Positions 9,232-17,294 of a stretch of DNA of 64,000 nt are shown in pieces. A program made the translations under genes and the position numbers. The notes below the pieces were generated by a model. That model had not been told where the DNA came from. It ran no database searches and was given only the letters and a program-made list of their open reading frames with translations. The stretch is from Shewanella glacialimarina (GTDB lineage: Bacteria; Pseudomonadota; Gammaproteobacteria; Enterobacterales; Shewanellaceae). The stretch is taken from positions 558,001-622,000 of the forward strand of contig NZ_CP041216.1 in the NCBI RefSeq assembly GCF_020511155.1. The letters run 5' to 3'. Numbering within the stretch: the first letter of the stretch is position 1; the number at the start of each line of letters is the position of its first letter.

Positions 9232-10436
9232 TACTCATTGTGACCCCTTAGTTGGCGAGCAATATAAGTTGAACGCAGTAAAACCAAGTACTGATTTTTA
9301 GCCGCTTTTACTCATCATTTCAGCTGCTAAAAATGTGTATGGCCACTTTCTTTGGAACGAGAAAGTGGCCTTTTTCTTTTTGTTTACCGCAGTTGCATCA
9401 AAATCACTTTTACTAGATCATGCGTCGCTGCTAATTGTTACTGCCAATCTTGACAAATACCGATTAACCCCTAAGCCTTAAGTGAATGACGACTATGTTT
9501 AACCGCCTTAAATACCTGTTGTATGTTCTATTAGCACTGTCGACCAATGCATGTGCTATGCAGACGGGAGTGACTCAAACGGGCAGTATTAACGCACCAT
9601 TAATTGATGAAGCCAGCGGCCTAGCAGTATCACGTTTGAATGAACAAATACTTTGGACACATAACGACAGTGGCGACACTGCAAGGTTATTTGCAATAGA
9701 CACCAGCGGTAATCAGTTGGTCACACTGAATGTTAAAGGCGTAAAAAATACCGATTGGGAAGATATCGCCTCGTTTGTTTACCAGGGACAAGCTTATTTA
9801 TTAATAGCCGATATTGGTGACAACTCACAGCAGCGAACACAATATCAATTACACCTTATAAAAGAACCTGATTTAAGCCCGCTTAATGGCCAAAAAACAC
9901 TGTCGGTAACCCCTCTTTGGAGCATGGCATTTACTTATGAAGACGGCGCTCGCGACAGTGAATCAGTCGCGGTTGATGTGGCTAAGCAAAAAATACTGTT
10001 ACTGACAAAACGCGATAAACAGCCCATTTTATACGAATTACCTTTAATCAGTCCGACCTCAAAGCAAGGCCTGTCAAGCAATCAATCGGTTCAAACATTT
10101 AACAAGCAGGCCAAAAGGTTGGGTGAAATCGCGCCGTTACCCACGGCCGTACTTGATTATGCGAGTATCTATACTTGGATAGGTTTTGCCGGAAAGCCCA
10201 CCGCAATGGACATATCCGCAGATGGACTATCAGCCTTAGTATTAACCTATACTCATGCATTTTATTTTAGCCAATCACAGCCCGGTGATTGGCTAACGCT
10301 GTTGTCGTCAGCGCCTAAACAAATTAACTTACCATCAATAACCCAAGCCGAAGCCGTGGGGTTCAGTCAAGATGGTCACAGCATTTACATCACCTCAGAA
10401 CGGCTGCCAGCGCCATTATATAAAGTGGATTTGAAG
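7091..10436 (+). repeat. Direct duplication, copy 2
   Basis: Second member of the pair with 1212-4557 at offset 5879. The left junction has a short shared CGG?TAACTTC. Near-identity continues to ~9793, and divergence increases through the 3' third of the propeller gene. Confidence 0.95.
9341..9375 (+). terminator. Rho-independent terminator after truncated receptor copy
   Basis: Exact copy of the 3462-3496 terminator: 11-bp stem GGCCACTTTCT/AGAAAGTGGCC, 8-nt loop, TTTTT. Confidence 0.9.
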
Positions 10437-10457
10437 CCCTATCAGCCCCAGCATTAA
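9486..10457 (+). CDS. Secreted esterase-/propeller-like protein, copy 2
   Basis: 323 residues, a paralogue of the 3607-4569 product with the same hydrophobic leader and weak lipobox (LSTNAC), and the same propeller-like blocks with acidic residues. The first ~200 residues are identical apart from silent changes; the last ~120 differ at several positions (for example GDIAAL to GEIAPL, AVVLTY to ALVLTY), and the C-terminus is KVDLKPYQPQH instead of KVDIKAFN. All changes keep the frame and most are silent or conservative, so both copies look to have been under selection. Function is unknown; the pairing with a TonB receptor suggests a role outside the cytoplasm in ligand handling (inference). 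Confidence 0.75.
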   Translation: MTTMFNRLKYLLYVLLALSTNACAMQTGVTQTGSINAPLIDEASGLAVSRLNEQILWTHNDSGDTARLFAIDTSGNQLVTLNVKGVKNTDWEDIASFVYQGQAYLLIADIGDNSQQRTQYQLHLIKEPDLSPLNGQKTLSVTPLWSMAFTYEDGARDSESVAVDVAKQKILLLTKRDKQPILYELPLISPTSKQGLSSNQSVQTFNKQAKRLGEIAPLPTAVLDYASIYTWIGFAGKPTAMDISADGLSALVLTYTHAFYFSQSQPGDWLTLLSSAPKQINLPSITQAEAVGFSQDGHSIYITSERLPAPLYKVDLKPYQPQH

Positions 10458-10766
10458 CTAGCACTTTTATTTGGGGCCAGAGGCCACTAACGTCTTGATG
10501 CTGTGGGGGGGAAAGTGAAAGTGGTTGTGTCTCTTGGCCATAGTGCTAACGACTCAAGTTGTTGATAATCTGAATCAAAAACGGTTGTGTTACTTCATTA
10601 TAAAAATGGCTTAGTCATACTCATGCCGACCCATCAAGATATTCAATTTATCGTAACGAAAAATGAACCGATACTACTTTGCTATAAAACCTAAATGTTG
10701 CTAAGTGTCACTATGCAGTCTACTTTTAATCCAAGGCAATTCAAAAAACTCATCAAAGGACTTGTT
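10458..10766. other. Intergenic region, no gene seen
   Basis: 309 bp between the propeller copy and the binding-protein gene. It holds a run of seven G at 10503-10509 and a short GGCC-aga-GGCC hairpin near 10475. No convincing frame, terminator or promoter was found. Confidence 0.5.
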
Positions 10767-11522
10767 ATGCAGGCATTTACAAAGTCATTAATATTAGTTT
10801 CTGTTTTTAGTAGTAGCGCAGTATTAGCCGATACCATTAGCATCCGAGCTGACAATTGGTTTCCCATGAATGGCCAACCCAACGCTCAGCAACCAGGTTA
10901 TATGATTGAATTAGCAACTCATATTTTTACTGCTGCCGGTCATACGGTTGATTATAAATTAATGCCTTGGGAACGTGCTGTCGACTCAGTGCGCAAGGGA
11001 GAATTTGACTGTGTGGTTGGCGCCTACAAAGATGATGCGCCAGATTTTGTCTATCCTCAGGCACCTTGGGGAATGGACAGTACGGTATTTTTTGTTAAAG
11101 CAGGCGATAGCTGGAATTACAGCGGATTGGCATCATTTCAAGGAAATAAGATTGCGATAATTAAAGGCTATGCTTACGGTGATGAATTTGATCAATATGT
11201 TATTGATAATTCGAGTGTGTTTGATGCCATAGGCGCAAATAACGGCCTTGAAAACAACATTAAAAAGCTCGTGGCGGGAAGAGTAAATGTTGTTGCCGAA
11301 TCCCCCAGTGTTATGGAGGCAAAACTTAAAGAAATGGGCGTCAGTGGCATAGTTTCAGCGGGCTCTTTGGGCGAGGCAACTGAAATGTACATTGCCTGCA
11401 GTCCGGCAAAAGCGACTTCTGCAGGCTACATCAAGTTGATTGATGAAGGGACTGCAAAACTAAGGGAATCGGGCGAATTCGAAAAAATCTTATCATCTTA
11501 TGGGATCAGTGATTGGCAGTAA
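10767..11522 (+). CDS. Periplasmic solute-binding protein, family 3-like (orphan)
   Basis: 251 residues from the ATG at 10767, chosen because AAAGGA lies 7 nt upstream and a signal peptide (MQAFTKSLILVSVFSSSAVLA) starts there. The mature part follows the amino-acid-type binding fold: IRADNWFPMNG, GYMIELATHIFTAAGHTV, MPWERAVDSVRKGEFDCVVG. It may bind a small polar ligand in the periplasm. No permease or ATPase gene is adjacent, so it may serve a distant transporter, a sensor, or act alone as many Shewanella/Vibrio orphans do. Two similar orphans occur at 12016 and 24949 in this window, but they are clearly different in sequence. Confidence 0.85.
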   Translation: MQAFTKSLILVSVFSSSAVLADTISIRADNWFPMNGQPNAQQPGYMIELATHIFTAAGHTVDYKLMPWERAVDSVRKGEFDCVVGAYKDDAPDFVYPQAPWGMDSTVFFVKAGDSWNYSGLASFQGNKIAIIKGYAYGDEFDQYVIDNSSVFDAIGANNGLENNIKKLVAGRVNVVAESPSVMEAKLKEMGVSGIVSAGSLGEATEMYIACSPAKATSAGYIKLIDEGTAKLRESGEFEKILSSYGISDWQ

Positions 11523-11606
11523 TTGTTTGTCATTATAGTCATTCTAAATCCATTCAGCCTTGTGCGAGCAAGATACTCAAGGCAATATATAGTCACTCAC
11601 ATAGAC

Positions 11607-11649
11607 GCTTTCGGTGAACTAAGACAATAGTCTCCCACCGAAGGCTTTT
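11607..11649 (+). terminator. Probable terminator after orphan binding protein
   Basis: GCTTTCGGTG (11607-11616) pairs with CACCGAAGGC (11636-11645) with one mismatch; 19-nt loop, then TTTT. The large loop makes it a weak candidate. Confidence 0.45.
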
Positions 11650-11696
11650 GATCTGAGTTATCTATTTAACCGCTCGCCCTTGTTGTTCTGTTTATG

Positions 11697-11744
11697 CGAC
11701 TCATATCCCGCTAGAAGCGGTTGTACTGCGCTGATGTTTAACAA
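11697..11744 (+). repeat. Dispersed ~48-bp repeat, copy A
   Basis: About 80% identical to 25833-25879. Shared parts include CATATCCCGCTAGAAGCGG (CCGC-N5-GCGG hairpin) and ACTGCGCTGATGTTTA. The core GTTGTACTGCGCT recurs at ~11868. Both full copies lie in gaps next to orphan binding-protein genes. Confidence 0.55.
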
Positions 11745-12015
11745 AGAGGTTGGCTATGCATGATTTTAAATGGATTGGCCTCAATGAAGTTCTTACCACT
11801 GCGCCTTTCAATGTCAACCCATGAGAATTAGAACCAACATTATCCTTTGCCTATTAGGGCTAGCATTAGTTGTACTGCGCTATCTATTAATCGTTAACAA
11901 CAAACTTGGTGAGTGTGTAAAATTATACCGAACTCCCCTCGCTTGGTTTCTATTTGCGAAAATGAGCATTGTCGTTTATTGTTCAGCTACTCTATTCACC
12001 TTCGATATTCTGAAT

Positions 12016-12756
12016 ATGCGAAAGCTCGCACTTCTAATTCTTGTTTGCTTTACTCTGGAAGCTTGGGCTACGCCAGGGGTAAGAGTTGAGTATCGTGATA
12101 AGCCTCCTTACACTTATAGCGAAAGTGGCCAACCTCGCGGCTTTATTATCGATATGACCCAGGAGATCTTTCGCCGTGCCGGTGTTGCAGCGACTTATTC
12201 AGAAGTCCCGGTTAAGCGTATTTTTGCTAATATTCAGAACGACAGTGCAGCTGTCTGTTCCCCAAGCTGGTATAAGCTGGCCGACCGGGAGTTATATGCA
12301 AATTTTTCACTGGTGATCCATAAAGATAGGCCGCACATGGTGCTAGTGGCCCCCAGGGTTATCGAGCTTGTAAAACAACACCATAGCTTAAGTTCATTGT
12401 TCGGAGATCCACGACTCAAGCTCGGCGTGGTTGCCCAAGTGTCCTATGGCCCTGAGCTTGATCTGGTAATAGCGAGTAAACTTGAACGTGTAACCGATTC
12501 GGCGCGATCCGTGGAGAGTCTGGCTAAGATGGTGTCATTCAATCATGGGGCCGACTATATGCTTATAGACAGGGAAGATTATGATTATATCAACCGAATG
12601 GGTGAAATCAGTGCCATGGGTTTGCTGCCAATGTATTATTCTGACATGCCGTCAGGACTGAATCGTTATCTTATGTGTTCCAAAAGCGTAGATGCAGAGA
12701 CAATGGCACGTTTGAACCAGGCAATACGTGAGTTGTTACCCGAAATCAATGACTGA
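12016..12756 (+). CDS. Periplasmic solute-binding protein, family 3-like (orphan)
   Basis: 246 residues from the ATG at 12016, where a signal peptide begins (MRKLALLILVCFTLEAWA). An in-frame ATG at 11821 would add a 65-residue hydrophobic extension and is less likely, though no strong ribosome site marks either start. The mature protein has VEYRDKPPYTYSESGQPRGF and DMTQEIFRRAGVAATYSEVP, typical of binding-protein lobe 1, and a later AAVCSPSWYKLADRE segment seen in transporter-less members. No transporter components are nearby. The ligand is unknown; a sensory or scavenging role is conjecture. Confidence 0.8.
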   Translation: MRKLALLILVCFTLEAWATPGVRVEYRDKPPYTYSESGQPRGFIIDMTQEIFRRAGVAATYSEVPVKRIFANIQNDSAAVCSPSWYKLADRELYANFSLVIHKDRPHMVLVAPRVIELVKQHHSLSSLFGDPRLKLGVVAQVSYGPELDLVIASKLERVTDSARSVESLAKMVSFNHGADYMLIDREDYDYINRMGEISAMGLLPMYYSDMPSGLNRYLMCSKSVDAETMARLNQAIRELLPEIND

Positions 12757-12798
12757 TGCATCGAGCTACCCACATAAATTATTCGGCTATCCTACAAA

Positions 12799-12818
12799 GT
12801 TTCCCCTGACCCAACTAA
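12799..12818 (-). repeat. Inverted motif, left copy, flanking the NTF2-like gene pair
   Basis: GTTTCCCCTGACCCAACTAA on the plus strand; the reverse complement resembles TAGTAGGGTCAGGGTAAAC at 14057-14075 (GGGTCAGGG[GT]AAAC core, 13 of 14). The two copies face each other across the two small secreted-protein genes. Confidence 0.5.
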
Positions 12819-12881
12819 TTCCGAGACGCACCTTATCGTTCGACTCAAATAAACCATAACTTTAAATAGGGTACTAATGTC

Positions 12882-13343
12882 ATGAAGTGCATTTTAAAAG
12901 TAGGGTGTGTTGCCATCTGTCTAATCCTATCAAATATTGTTTTGGCGGTAGATTGTAACTCGCAGTGTCAGCTAACTCAGATCGAAGCTTATTTCACAGC
13001 CTTAGACAAAATGAGTCGTAAAGGCTCATCCATCAATGATATTGATACCCTCTTGAGTTTGACTCATGACGATGTCGAATACATTCACGTTGCCTATGGT
13101 GCACATTTTACTAAAAGTAGTTGGCGCCAAGCGTTTGTACGAAACCTTGAACGGAGTGCGTATAAAAACACAGGTAAAAATAAAATAAGGATCACAAAGC
13201 AAATATTCGGTAATAATTACATCGCCATTGAATATTCCCACGGTATTATCCAACAAGATGGAACATGGCAGGCAACAGAGCCCTTGCTCGTTCTCTTTGG
13301 CTTCAGTGATGACAAAATCTCCTTAATCAAAGAATTGTGGTAA
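12882..13343 (+). CDS. Secreted NTF2/SnoaL-like protein
   Basis: 153 residues with a signal peptide ending near VLA (residue 22) and a Cys pair just after it (DCNSQC). The rest fits a small cone-shaped NTF2-like fold: helix IEAYFTALDKM, DIDTLLSLTHDDVEYIHVAYGAHFTKSSWRQAF, and terminal strands IAIEYSHG and LLVLFGFSDDKISLIKELW. Members range from enzymes to immunity or binding proteins, so no reaction is assigned. It precedes a second NTF2-like secreted gene by 86 bp, and the pair is bracketed by an inverted motif. GTCATG supplies little Shine-Dalgarno; the upstream AGGG lies ~12 nt away. Confidence 0.7.
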   Translation: MKCILKVGCVAICLILSNIVLAVDCNSQCQLTQIEAYFTALDKMSRKGSSINDIDTLLSLTHDDVEYIHVAYGAHFTKSSWRQAFVRNLERSAYKNTGKNKIRITKQIFGNNYIAIEYSHGIIQQDGTWQATEPLLVLFGFSDDKISLIKELW

Positions 13344-13429
13344 CTGCATTTCGCAGTTTGTTTCCTTCGTTCACCCATAAAAAAACCAGCTAACAGTTGT
13401 TAGCATTGACATTACAAAATGGAAAAAAA

Positions 13430-13939
13430 ATGAAACTAGCTAACCTTACATTAATTGTTTTTGCCTATGGTCTGTCGGGCACCGCAGTAGCAAATGAGAA
13501 TCACCTAAACGATCAGCAAGACATTAAAAATGTGATTGAAACGTTCAGGTTATCCATCATTAACAAAGATAAAGAAACCTTTAACACACTTTTTTACAGT
13601 GAAAGTACTCCATGGGTCGCGGTTTTCAGCAACGAAATGGTCAATGCCAAACGAACAACAAATGCCAGCTTCCCTAACACGGTTAATTTTGGAAAGTTTG
13701 GCTCACCAGCAAACATGATATCCGATGATGAGAAACAAGAAGAAAAAATGTGGGATATTAAAATTGATACCGACGGCTATTTGGCCTCTGTTCATTTTCA
13801 TTACAGTGATCACCGTAATGATATAAAAAAAGCATACGGTACAGAAGCCTGGGATTTAGTCAAAGACGGAGAAAGTTGGAAAATTGTATCGGTTAAATAC
13901 ACGGTGACGGAAGTCCCTTCTGCAAACAATAATAGCTAA
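13430..13939 (+). CDS. Secreted NTF2-like protein
   Basis: 169 residues from the ATG at 13430, where the signal peptide MKLANLTLIVFAYGLSGTAVA begins; GGA just upstream supports this start over 13397. The body reads QQDIKNVIETFRLSIINKDKETFNTLF, then VHFHYSDHRNDIKKAYGTEAWDLVKDGESWKIVSVKYTVT, a textbook NTF2-like pattern with a closing strand. Exported, probably periplasmic. It is the second of two NTF2-like secreted proteins, but the two sequences are not close relatives. A role as secreted lipid-binding or immunity-type protein is possible but not shown. Confidence 0.7.
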   Translation: MKLANLTLIVFAYGLSGTAVANENHLNDQQDIKNVIETFRLSIINKDKETFNTLFYSESTPWVAVFSNEMVNAKRTTNASFPNTVNFGKFGSPANMISDDEKQEEKMWDIKIDTDGYLASVHFHYSDHRNDIKKAYGTEAWDLVKDGESWKIVSVKYTVTEVPSANNNS

Positions 13940-14039
13940 GCTATTGTCAAATTTAGACATCCACCACGCAGTTAAAGCCTAGTGAAGGTGGTTTTAGCTC
14001 TCAGGGAAATGAACTGAATATGGCCTGTCAACTTTGCGT

Positions 14040-14075
14040 GTATAGTAGGGTCTGTATAGTAGGGTCAGGGTAAAC
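14040..14075 (+). repeat. Double GTATAGTAGGGTC plus right copy of inverted motif
   Basis: GTATAGTAGGGTC occurs at 14040-14052 and again at 14054-14066; the second runs into GGGTCAGGGTAAAC (14062-14075), inverted partner of 12799-12812. It resembles motifs found around REP-associated or IS200-type transposase genes, though no such gene is present. Confidence 0.5.
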
Positions 14076-14312
14076 ATAATTTTAAATTGCCTAAAAATGT
14101 AACAAAACTAAGAATATCGACCGCAATGACGGGATTTGGGCCTTGCAGTCACTCGGCCTGTGTTCGCTGCGCTATGTGAATAATTCTAACAATGGAATGT
14201 TTAAAATAAATTAACCATGCCACCCATTGTTAAATTTTAACCTAGTCTTTTAAAACCAGCAGGTTAAGGCAATGTCACAAAGGTGAATCATGATGATTTA
14301 CGAGACGACCGT

Positions 14313-14332
14313 CCGCCCCATGGACGGGGCGG
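14313..14332. repeat. GC-rich hairpin repeat
   Basis: Perfect 7-bp stem CCGCCCC/GGGGCGG around ATGGAC. It is not followed by a T run and is far from any stop codon, so it is more likely a dispersed repeat than a terminator. Confidence 0.4.
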
Positions 14333-14474
14333 TTGAGCTATAGGGATATACTTGTGCGTGTCGGTGAGTGAATGTCATGGTTTGCCTGTATTACTAAATG
14401 TGACTGTTCCAGCTCTTGGACTAAGCGAAGCACCACGACGTTAGTTGCTGCAAGCCATAAGTAAAAACACCTGG

Positions 14475-14501
14475 ATTCCGGCTCAAAATCATTGCCGGAA
14501 T
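14475..14501. repeat. Dispersed hairpin repeat (ATTCCGGC type)
   Basis: ATTCCGGC (14475-14482) and GCCGGAAT (14494-14501) with an 11-nt loop, lying 64 bp past the stop of the radical SAM gene. It belongs to a REP-like class recalled from many gammaproteobacteria. Confidence 0.5.
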
Positions 14502-14564
14502 GACGGAGTCAGGAAATACGAGAATCATGAAACGACCGCTGGATTTCACCCCAAGTCAGCTTAT

Positions 14565-16499
14565 CTACTCTTCTTGACTCAAAATAAAATTGTTCACCGC
14601 TTTTGAAATCAAATCTTTTTTCATCGTCGTGCGGGCAACGTTCTGGTTAAACCAAAAGCTCATTGGCTGATCAAAGCCGATGCCGTGCATGTAGTTGTAT
14701 AGTGCTTTACGTAATCCTTCCCCTAGCATGTCATGATCCGTCCCAGTTGGGTCGGTGAAGTCGACATCGTTTTCAGCGAATAAAATCTCTGGCCGTTCAG
14801 CTAGGGTAATGCCGAATTGCTCAGGATTCATGCCAATAGGACTGTGGATGGTGGCGACAAAGCGGTGCCAGTAGGCTGACTGAAAACAGCCTTGTTGCAT
14901 CAATTGGCGCACCATTTCCAGTGAATCAACGGTTTCTTGCTCGGTTTGAGTGGGGAAGCCATACATTAAATAAGCATGCACCAAAATACCCGCGTCACTA
15001 AAAGCTTTAGTCACGTGGGCGACGCGCTCAACACTGACGCCTTTTTTCATCAGTTTTAGTAGTCTGTCTGAGGCCACTTCAAGGCCGCCGCTGACCGCGA
15101 TACAGCCTGAGTCTGCCAGCAATTGGCAGCGGTCTGGGCTAAAGGTGCGCTCAAAGCGGATATTGCCCCACCAACTGATGACCACATTGCGTTCAATCAA
15201 CCGTTTTGCAAAGGCAAATAAGGTTTTTGGCGGTAAGGCTTCGTCGACAAAATGAAAACCTGTTTGTCCGGTTTCTTCGATAAGTGCTTCGATGCGGTCA
15301 ACTAGAATATCAGCGCCAGCAGTGTCGTAGCGGTCGATATAATCTAAGCTGACATCGCAAAAACTGCATTTTCGCCAGTAACAGCCATGGGCTATGGTCA
15401 GTTTATTCCAGCGGCCATCACTCCAAATACGGTGCATTGGGTTAAGCATTTCACATAACGACAGGTATTCGCCTAGTGGTAGGCCATCGTAAATAGGGGC
15501 GCCAACTTCGACCTGTGGAATATCGTGCAGTTCGGTGTTTTGATTTAGATGCACATAGGGCTCACCATTTTCATCTTCAGCAAGGAAGTAAGTGCGCACT
15601 AACTCGTCTATCGCGCGCTCGCCTTCAAAGTATTCCAGCAGGGTGATAAGCGGGCGTTCGCCGTCGTCAAGACAGATATAGTCGACAAATTCGAATACCC
15701 TAGGGTCTTTAAGTGCCCGCAGCTCGGTATTAACAAACCCGCCGCCCATAACGATAGGGATGTCAGGGTTAATAGCTTTACAGGTTTGCGCAATACGTAA
15801 CGCGCCGAGCATATTACCGGGAAACGGCACGGTTAGTGCGACTACGCTTGGCTGCGTGTCTTCCAGATACATCTCGACCAACTGCTCCAAAATTTCAGAG
15901 CTGAAACTCGGTTCACCCATTAAGGTGTCGTAGAGGTTGTCAAAGCTTGGGTTGGCTGAGGCTAATTTCTCACCATAACGGCTAACTTCAAAATAAGGGT
16001 CGACGCCTTGGGTGATCACGTTCGACAGATCATTTATAAACAGGGTGGCCAGATATTTGGCTTTATCTTGCACACCTAAATTACCAAAGGCCGCTTGCAA
16101 TACATCGCCAGATATTTCTTCCATCTGGGCTATGGTGTCAAATGCAGGGCCTTCGGGTAAAAAACGGCGTGAGTTAATTCGCATCGCCAAGCTTGGGTCT
16201 TTACCCTGTAAAAAGCGGATCGCGGGCTCAACGACCAGCAGGTAACGATCGTATTCAGCTAGAAAGTTGAAGATAACATCAGGCAGTTCATCGTCTTCAA
16301 AGTGTTCAAAGTTTTCTTCGACATGCTGGCGAATAATCTCTAGCGCTGGCGCTGTCATCATTTCAAGAAACAACTCAATAGCAGGATCTCGCTGCACCGC
16401 CTCATAGCCTCGTGAGCGTAAAAAACCAGTTAAATACGCCGTTGCTGGGTACGGCGTATTAAGTTGGGTCATGGGTGGAGTCATTAGAAGAACGGTCAT
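14565..16499 (-). CDS. B12-binding-type radical SAM protein
   Basis: 644 residues. The N-terminal ~330 residues include a cobalamin-binding-like Rossmann domain (VALTVPFPGNMLGALRIAQ, PIVMGGGFVN), without an obvious DxHxxG cobalamin-ligand motif. The radical SAM domain begins near residue 365 with HGCYWRKCSFCDV: Cys373, Cys378 and Cys381 are spaced CX4CX2C instead of the canonical CX3CX2C. The later SGGLEVASDRLLKLMKKG and HAYLMYGFPTQTEQE segments are typical of this superfamily (B12-type methyltransferases and cyclases). A [4Fe-4S]-dependent radical reaction is expected, but the substrate is unknown. It stands alone between a repeat-rich gap and mtgA; no precursor peptide was seen nearby. Confidence 0.85.
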   Translation of the reverse strand: MTVLLMTPPMTQLNTPYPATAYLTGFLRSRGYEAVQRDPAIELFLEMMTAPALEIIRQHVEENFEHFEDDELPDVIFNFLAEYDRYLLVVEPAIRFLQGKDPSLAMRINSRRFLPEGPAFDTIAQMEEISGDVLQAAFGNLGVQDKAKYLATLFINDLSNVITQGVDPYFEVSRYGEKLASANPSFDNLYDTLMGEPSFSSEILEQLVEMYLEDTQPSVVALTVPFPGNMLGALRIAQTCKAINPDIPIVMGGGFVNTELRALKDPRVFEFVDYICLDDGERPLITLLEYFEGERAIDELVRTYFLAEDENGEPYVHLNQNTELHDIPQVEVGAPIYDGLPLGEYLSLCEMLNPMHRIWSDGRWNKLTIAHGCYWRKCSFCDVSLDYIDRYDTAGADILVDRIEALIEETGQTGFHFVDEALPPKTLFAFAKRLIERNVVISWWGNIRFERTFSPDRCQLLADSGCIAVSGGLEVASDRLLKLMKKGVSVERVAHVTKAFSDAGILVHAYLMYGFPTQTEQETVDSLEMVRQLMQQGCFQSAYWHRFVATIHSPIGMNPEQFGITLAERPEILFAENDVDFTDPTGTDHDMLGEGLRKALYNYMHGIGFDQPMSFWFNQNVARTTMKKDLISKAVNNFILSQEE

Positions 16500-16540
16500 A
16501 GCCTGCCTTTAAATAGTAAAACCTGAATGCTTATTGCGAA

Positions 16541-16571
16541 ACAGAATAATGGCAGCAAATGTTGCTGCCAT
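16541..16571 (-). terminator. Terminator after mtgA
   Basis: ATGGCAGCAA (16549-16558) and TTGCTGCCAT (16562-16571) form a perfect 10-bp stem with a 3-nt loop. On the minus strand TATTCTGTTT follows, a moderate U tract. Confidence 0.6.
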
Positions 16572-16619
16572 AAAATAATAATCAATTCTAACAAATGGCC
16601 TGTTAAAAAGCCCCGTAAA

Positions 16620-17294
16620 TTAAAGAATAGTCTCTAGATAGCCACTACCAAGCTGTTTCATTTGTCGCTCAACCCAAACCGCTCTTTGGCTAAGATAAGG
16701 GCTTAAATTATTAGGATTACGTTTGCGAGGGCTGGGCAGTAGCACGGCCAGCCGCGCGGCTTCATTTTTGCTGAGATAACGAGCCGATTTATTAAAATAG
16801 TGCTGACTTGCGGCTTCTACGCCGTAAATTCCTTGGCCAAATTCAGCCACGTTTATATACACTTCTAGAATACGTTTTTTACCCCAAATGATTTCAAGGC
16901 TAATGGCCAACATGGCTTCTAAGCCTTTGCGAATAAAGCTTCGCCCTGGCCATAATAGAAGATTTTTGGCGGTTTGTTGGGTGAGTGTACTAGCACCCCG
17001 AAGGCCTTTGCCATCATCATGTTGGTCAAGGGCTTTAGTGATGGCGCTTAAATCGACCCCAAAATGTTTAGTAAATAGTTGATCTTCTGAGGCGACCATT
17101 GCCAGCGGGATATGCGATGGTAGCTTATCAATGCTTATCCACTGATAGCTCACTGGGTAAGGGCTTTGCAACATAAATGACGTAGTGGGCGGTGCGATAA
17201 ACTTTAATGCCAGTAACAATAGCGCGAGTACCAGCATCAATCGCCACATGACATACCATGTCCAGCCGAAAACTCCCCGTGTACGATTTTGCAT
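16620..17294 (-). CDS. mtgA: Monofunctional peptidoglycan transglycosylase MtgA
   Basis: 224 residues from the ATG at 17294, preferred over a TTG at 17351 because AGAGG lies 6 nt upstream. It has one N-terminal membrane segment (WRLMLVLALLLLALKFIA), then a GT51 domain with the catalytic Glu in VASEDQLFTKHFGVD, the RGASTLTQQTAKNLLL motif and KKRILEVYINVAEFGQGIYGVEAA. There is no transpeptidase domain, which distinguishes it from class A PBPs. It polymerises lipid II into glycan strands at the periplasmic face of the inner membrane. Length and motifs are normal for the family. Confidence 0.95.
   Translation of the reverse strand: MQNRTRGVFGWTWYVMWRLMLVLALLLLALKFIAPPTTSFMLQSPYPVSYQWISIDKLPSHIPLAMVASEDQLFTKHFGVDLSAITKALDQHDDGKGLRGASTLTQQTAKNLLLWPGRSFIRKGLEAMLAISLEIIWGKKRILEVYINVAEFGQGIYGVEAASQHYFNKSARYLSKNEAARLAVLLPSPRKRNPNNLSPYLSQRAVWVERQMKQLGSGYLETIL

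Larger units (their letters stand above)
11523..12015. other. Intergenic region with terminator, dispersed repeat and mini-ORF
   Basis: 493 bp. It contains a terminator-like hairpin (11607-11649), a ~48-bp repeat also found near 25834, and a 22-codon frame 11756-11824 preceded by AAAGAGG, whose TGA overlaps an ATG at 11821 (ATGA) in frame with the next binding protein. No recognisable gene. Confidence 0.5.
13940..14564. other. 625-bp gap with repeats and hairpins, no gene
   Basis: Contains a 14-nt-period double GTATAGTAGGGTC (14040-14066) running into the inverted motif; a GC-rich hairpin CCGCCCC-N6-GGGGCGG (14313-14332); and a hairpin ATTCCGGC-N11-GCCGGAAT (14475-14501) of a type widely dispersed in gammaproteobacteria. 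No frame with gene-like features was seen on either strand. It looks like an accumulation of non-coding repeats, possibly a decayed mobile island. Confidence 0.6.

Noticed and set aside
11821..12015. 65-residue N-terminal extension of the binding protein
   Set aside because: A typical signal peptide begins at 12016; the extension is hydrophobic, unlike any binding-protein leader, with no ribosome site of its own apart from possible coupling (reported as a finding).
14040..14066. Start of a CRISPR array
   Set aside because: Only two 13-bp units separated by one base and no spacers.
14313..14332. Rho-independent terminator of the radical SAM gene
   Set aside because: Strong stem but no T run, and it is over 230 bp past the stop codon; better treated as a repeat.
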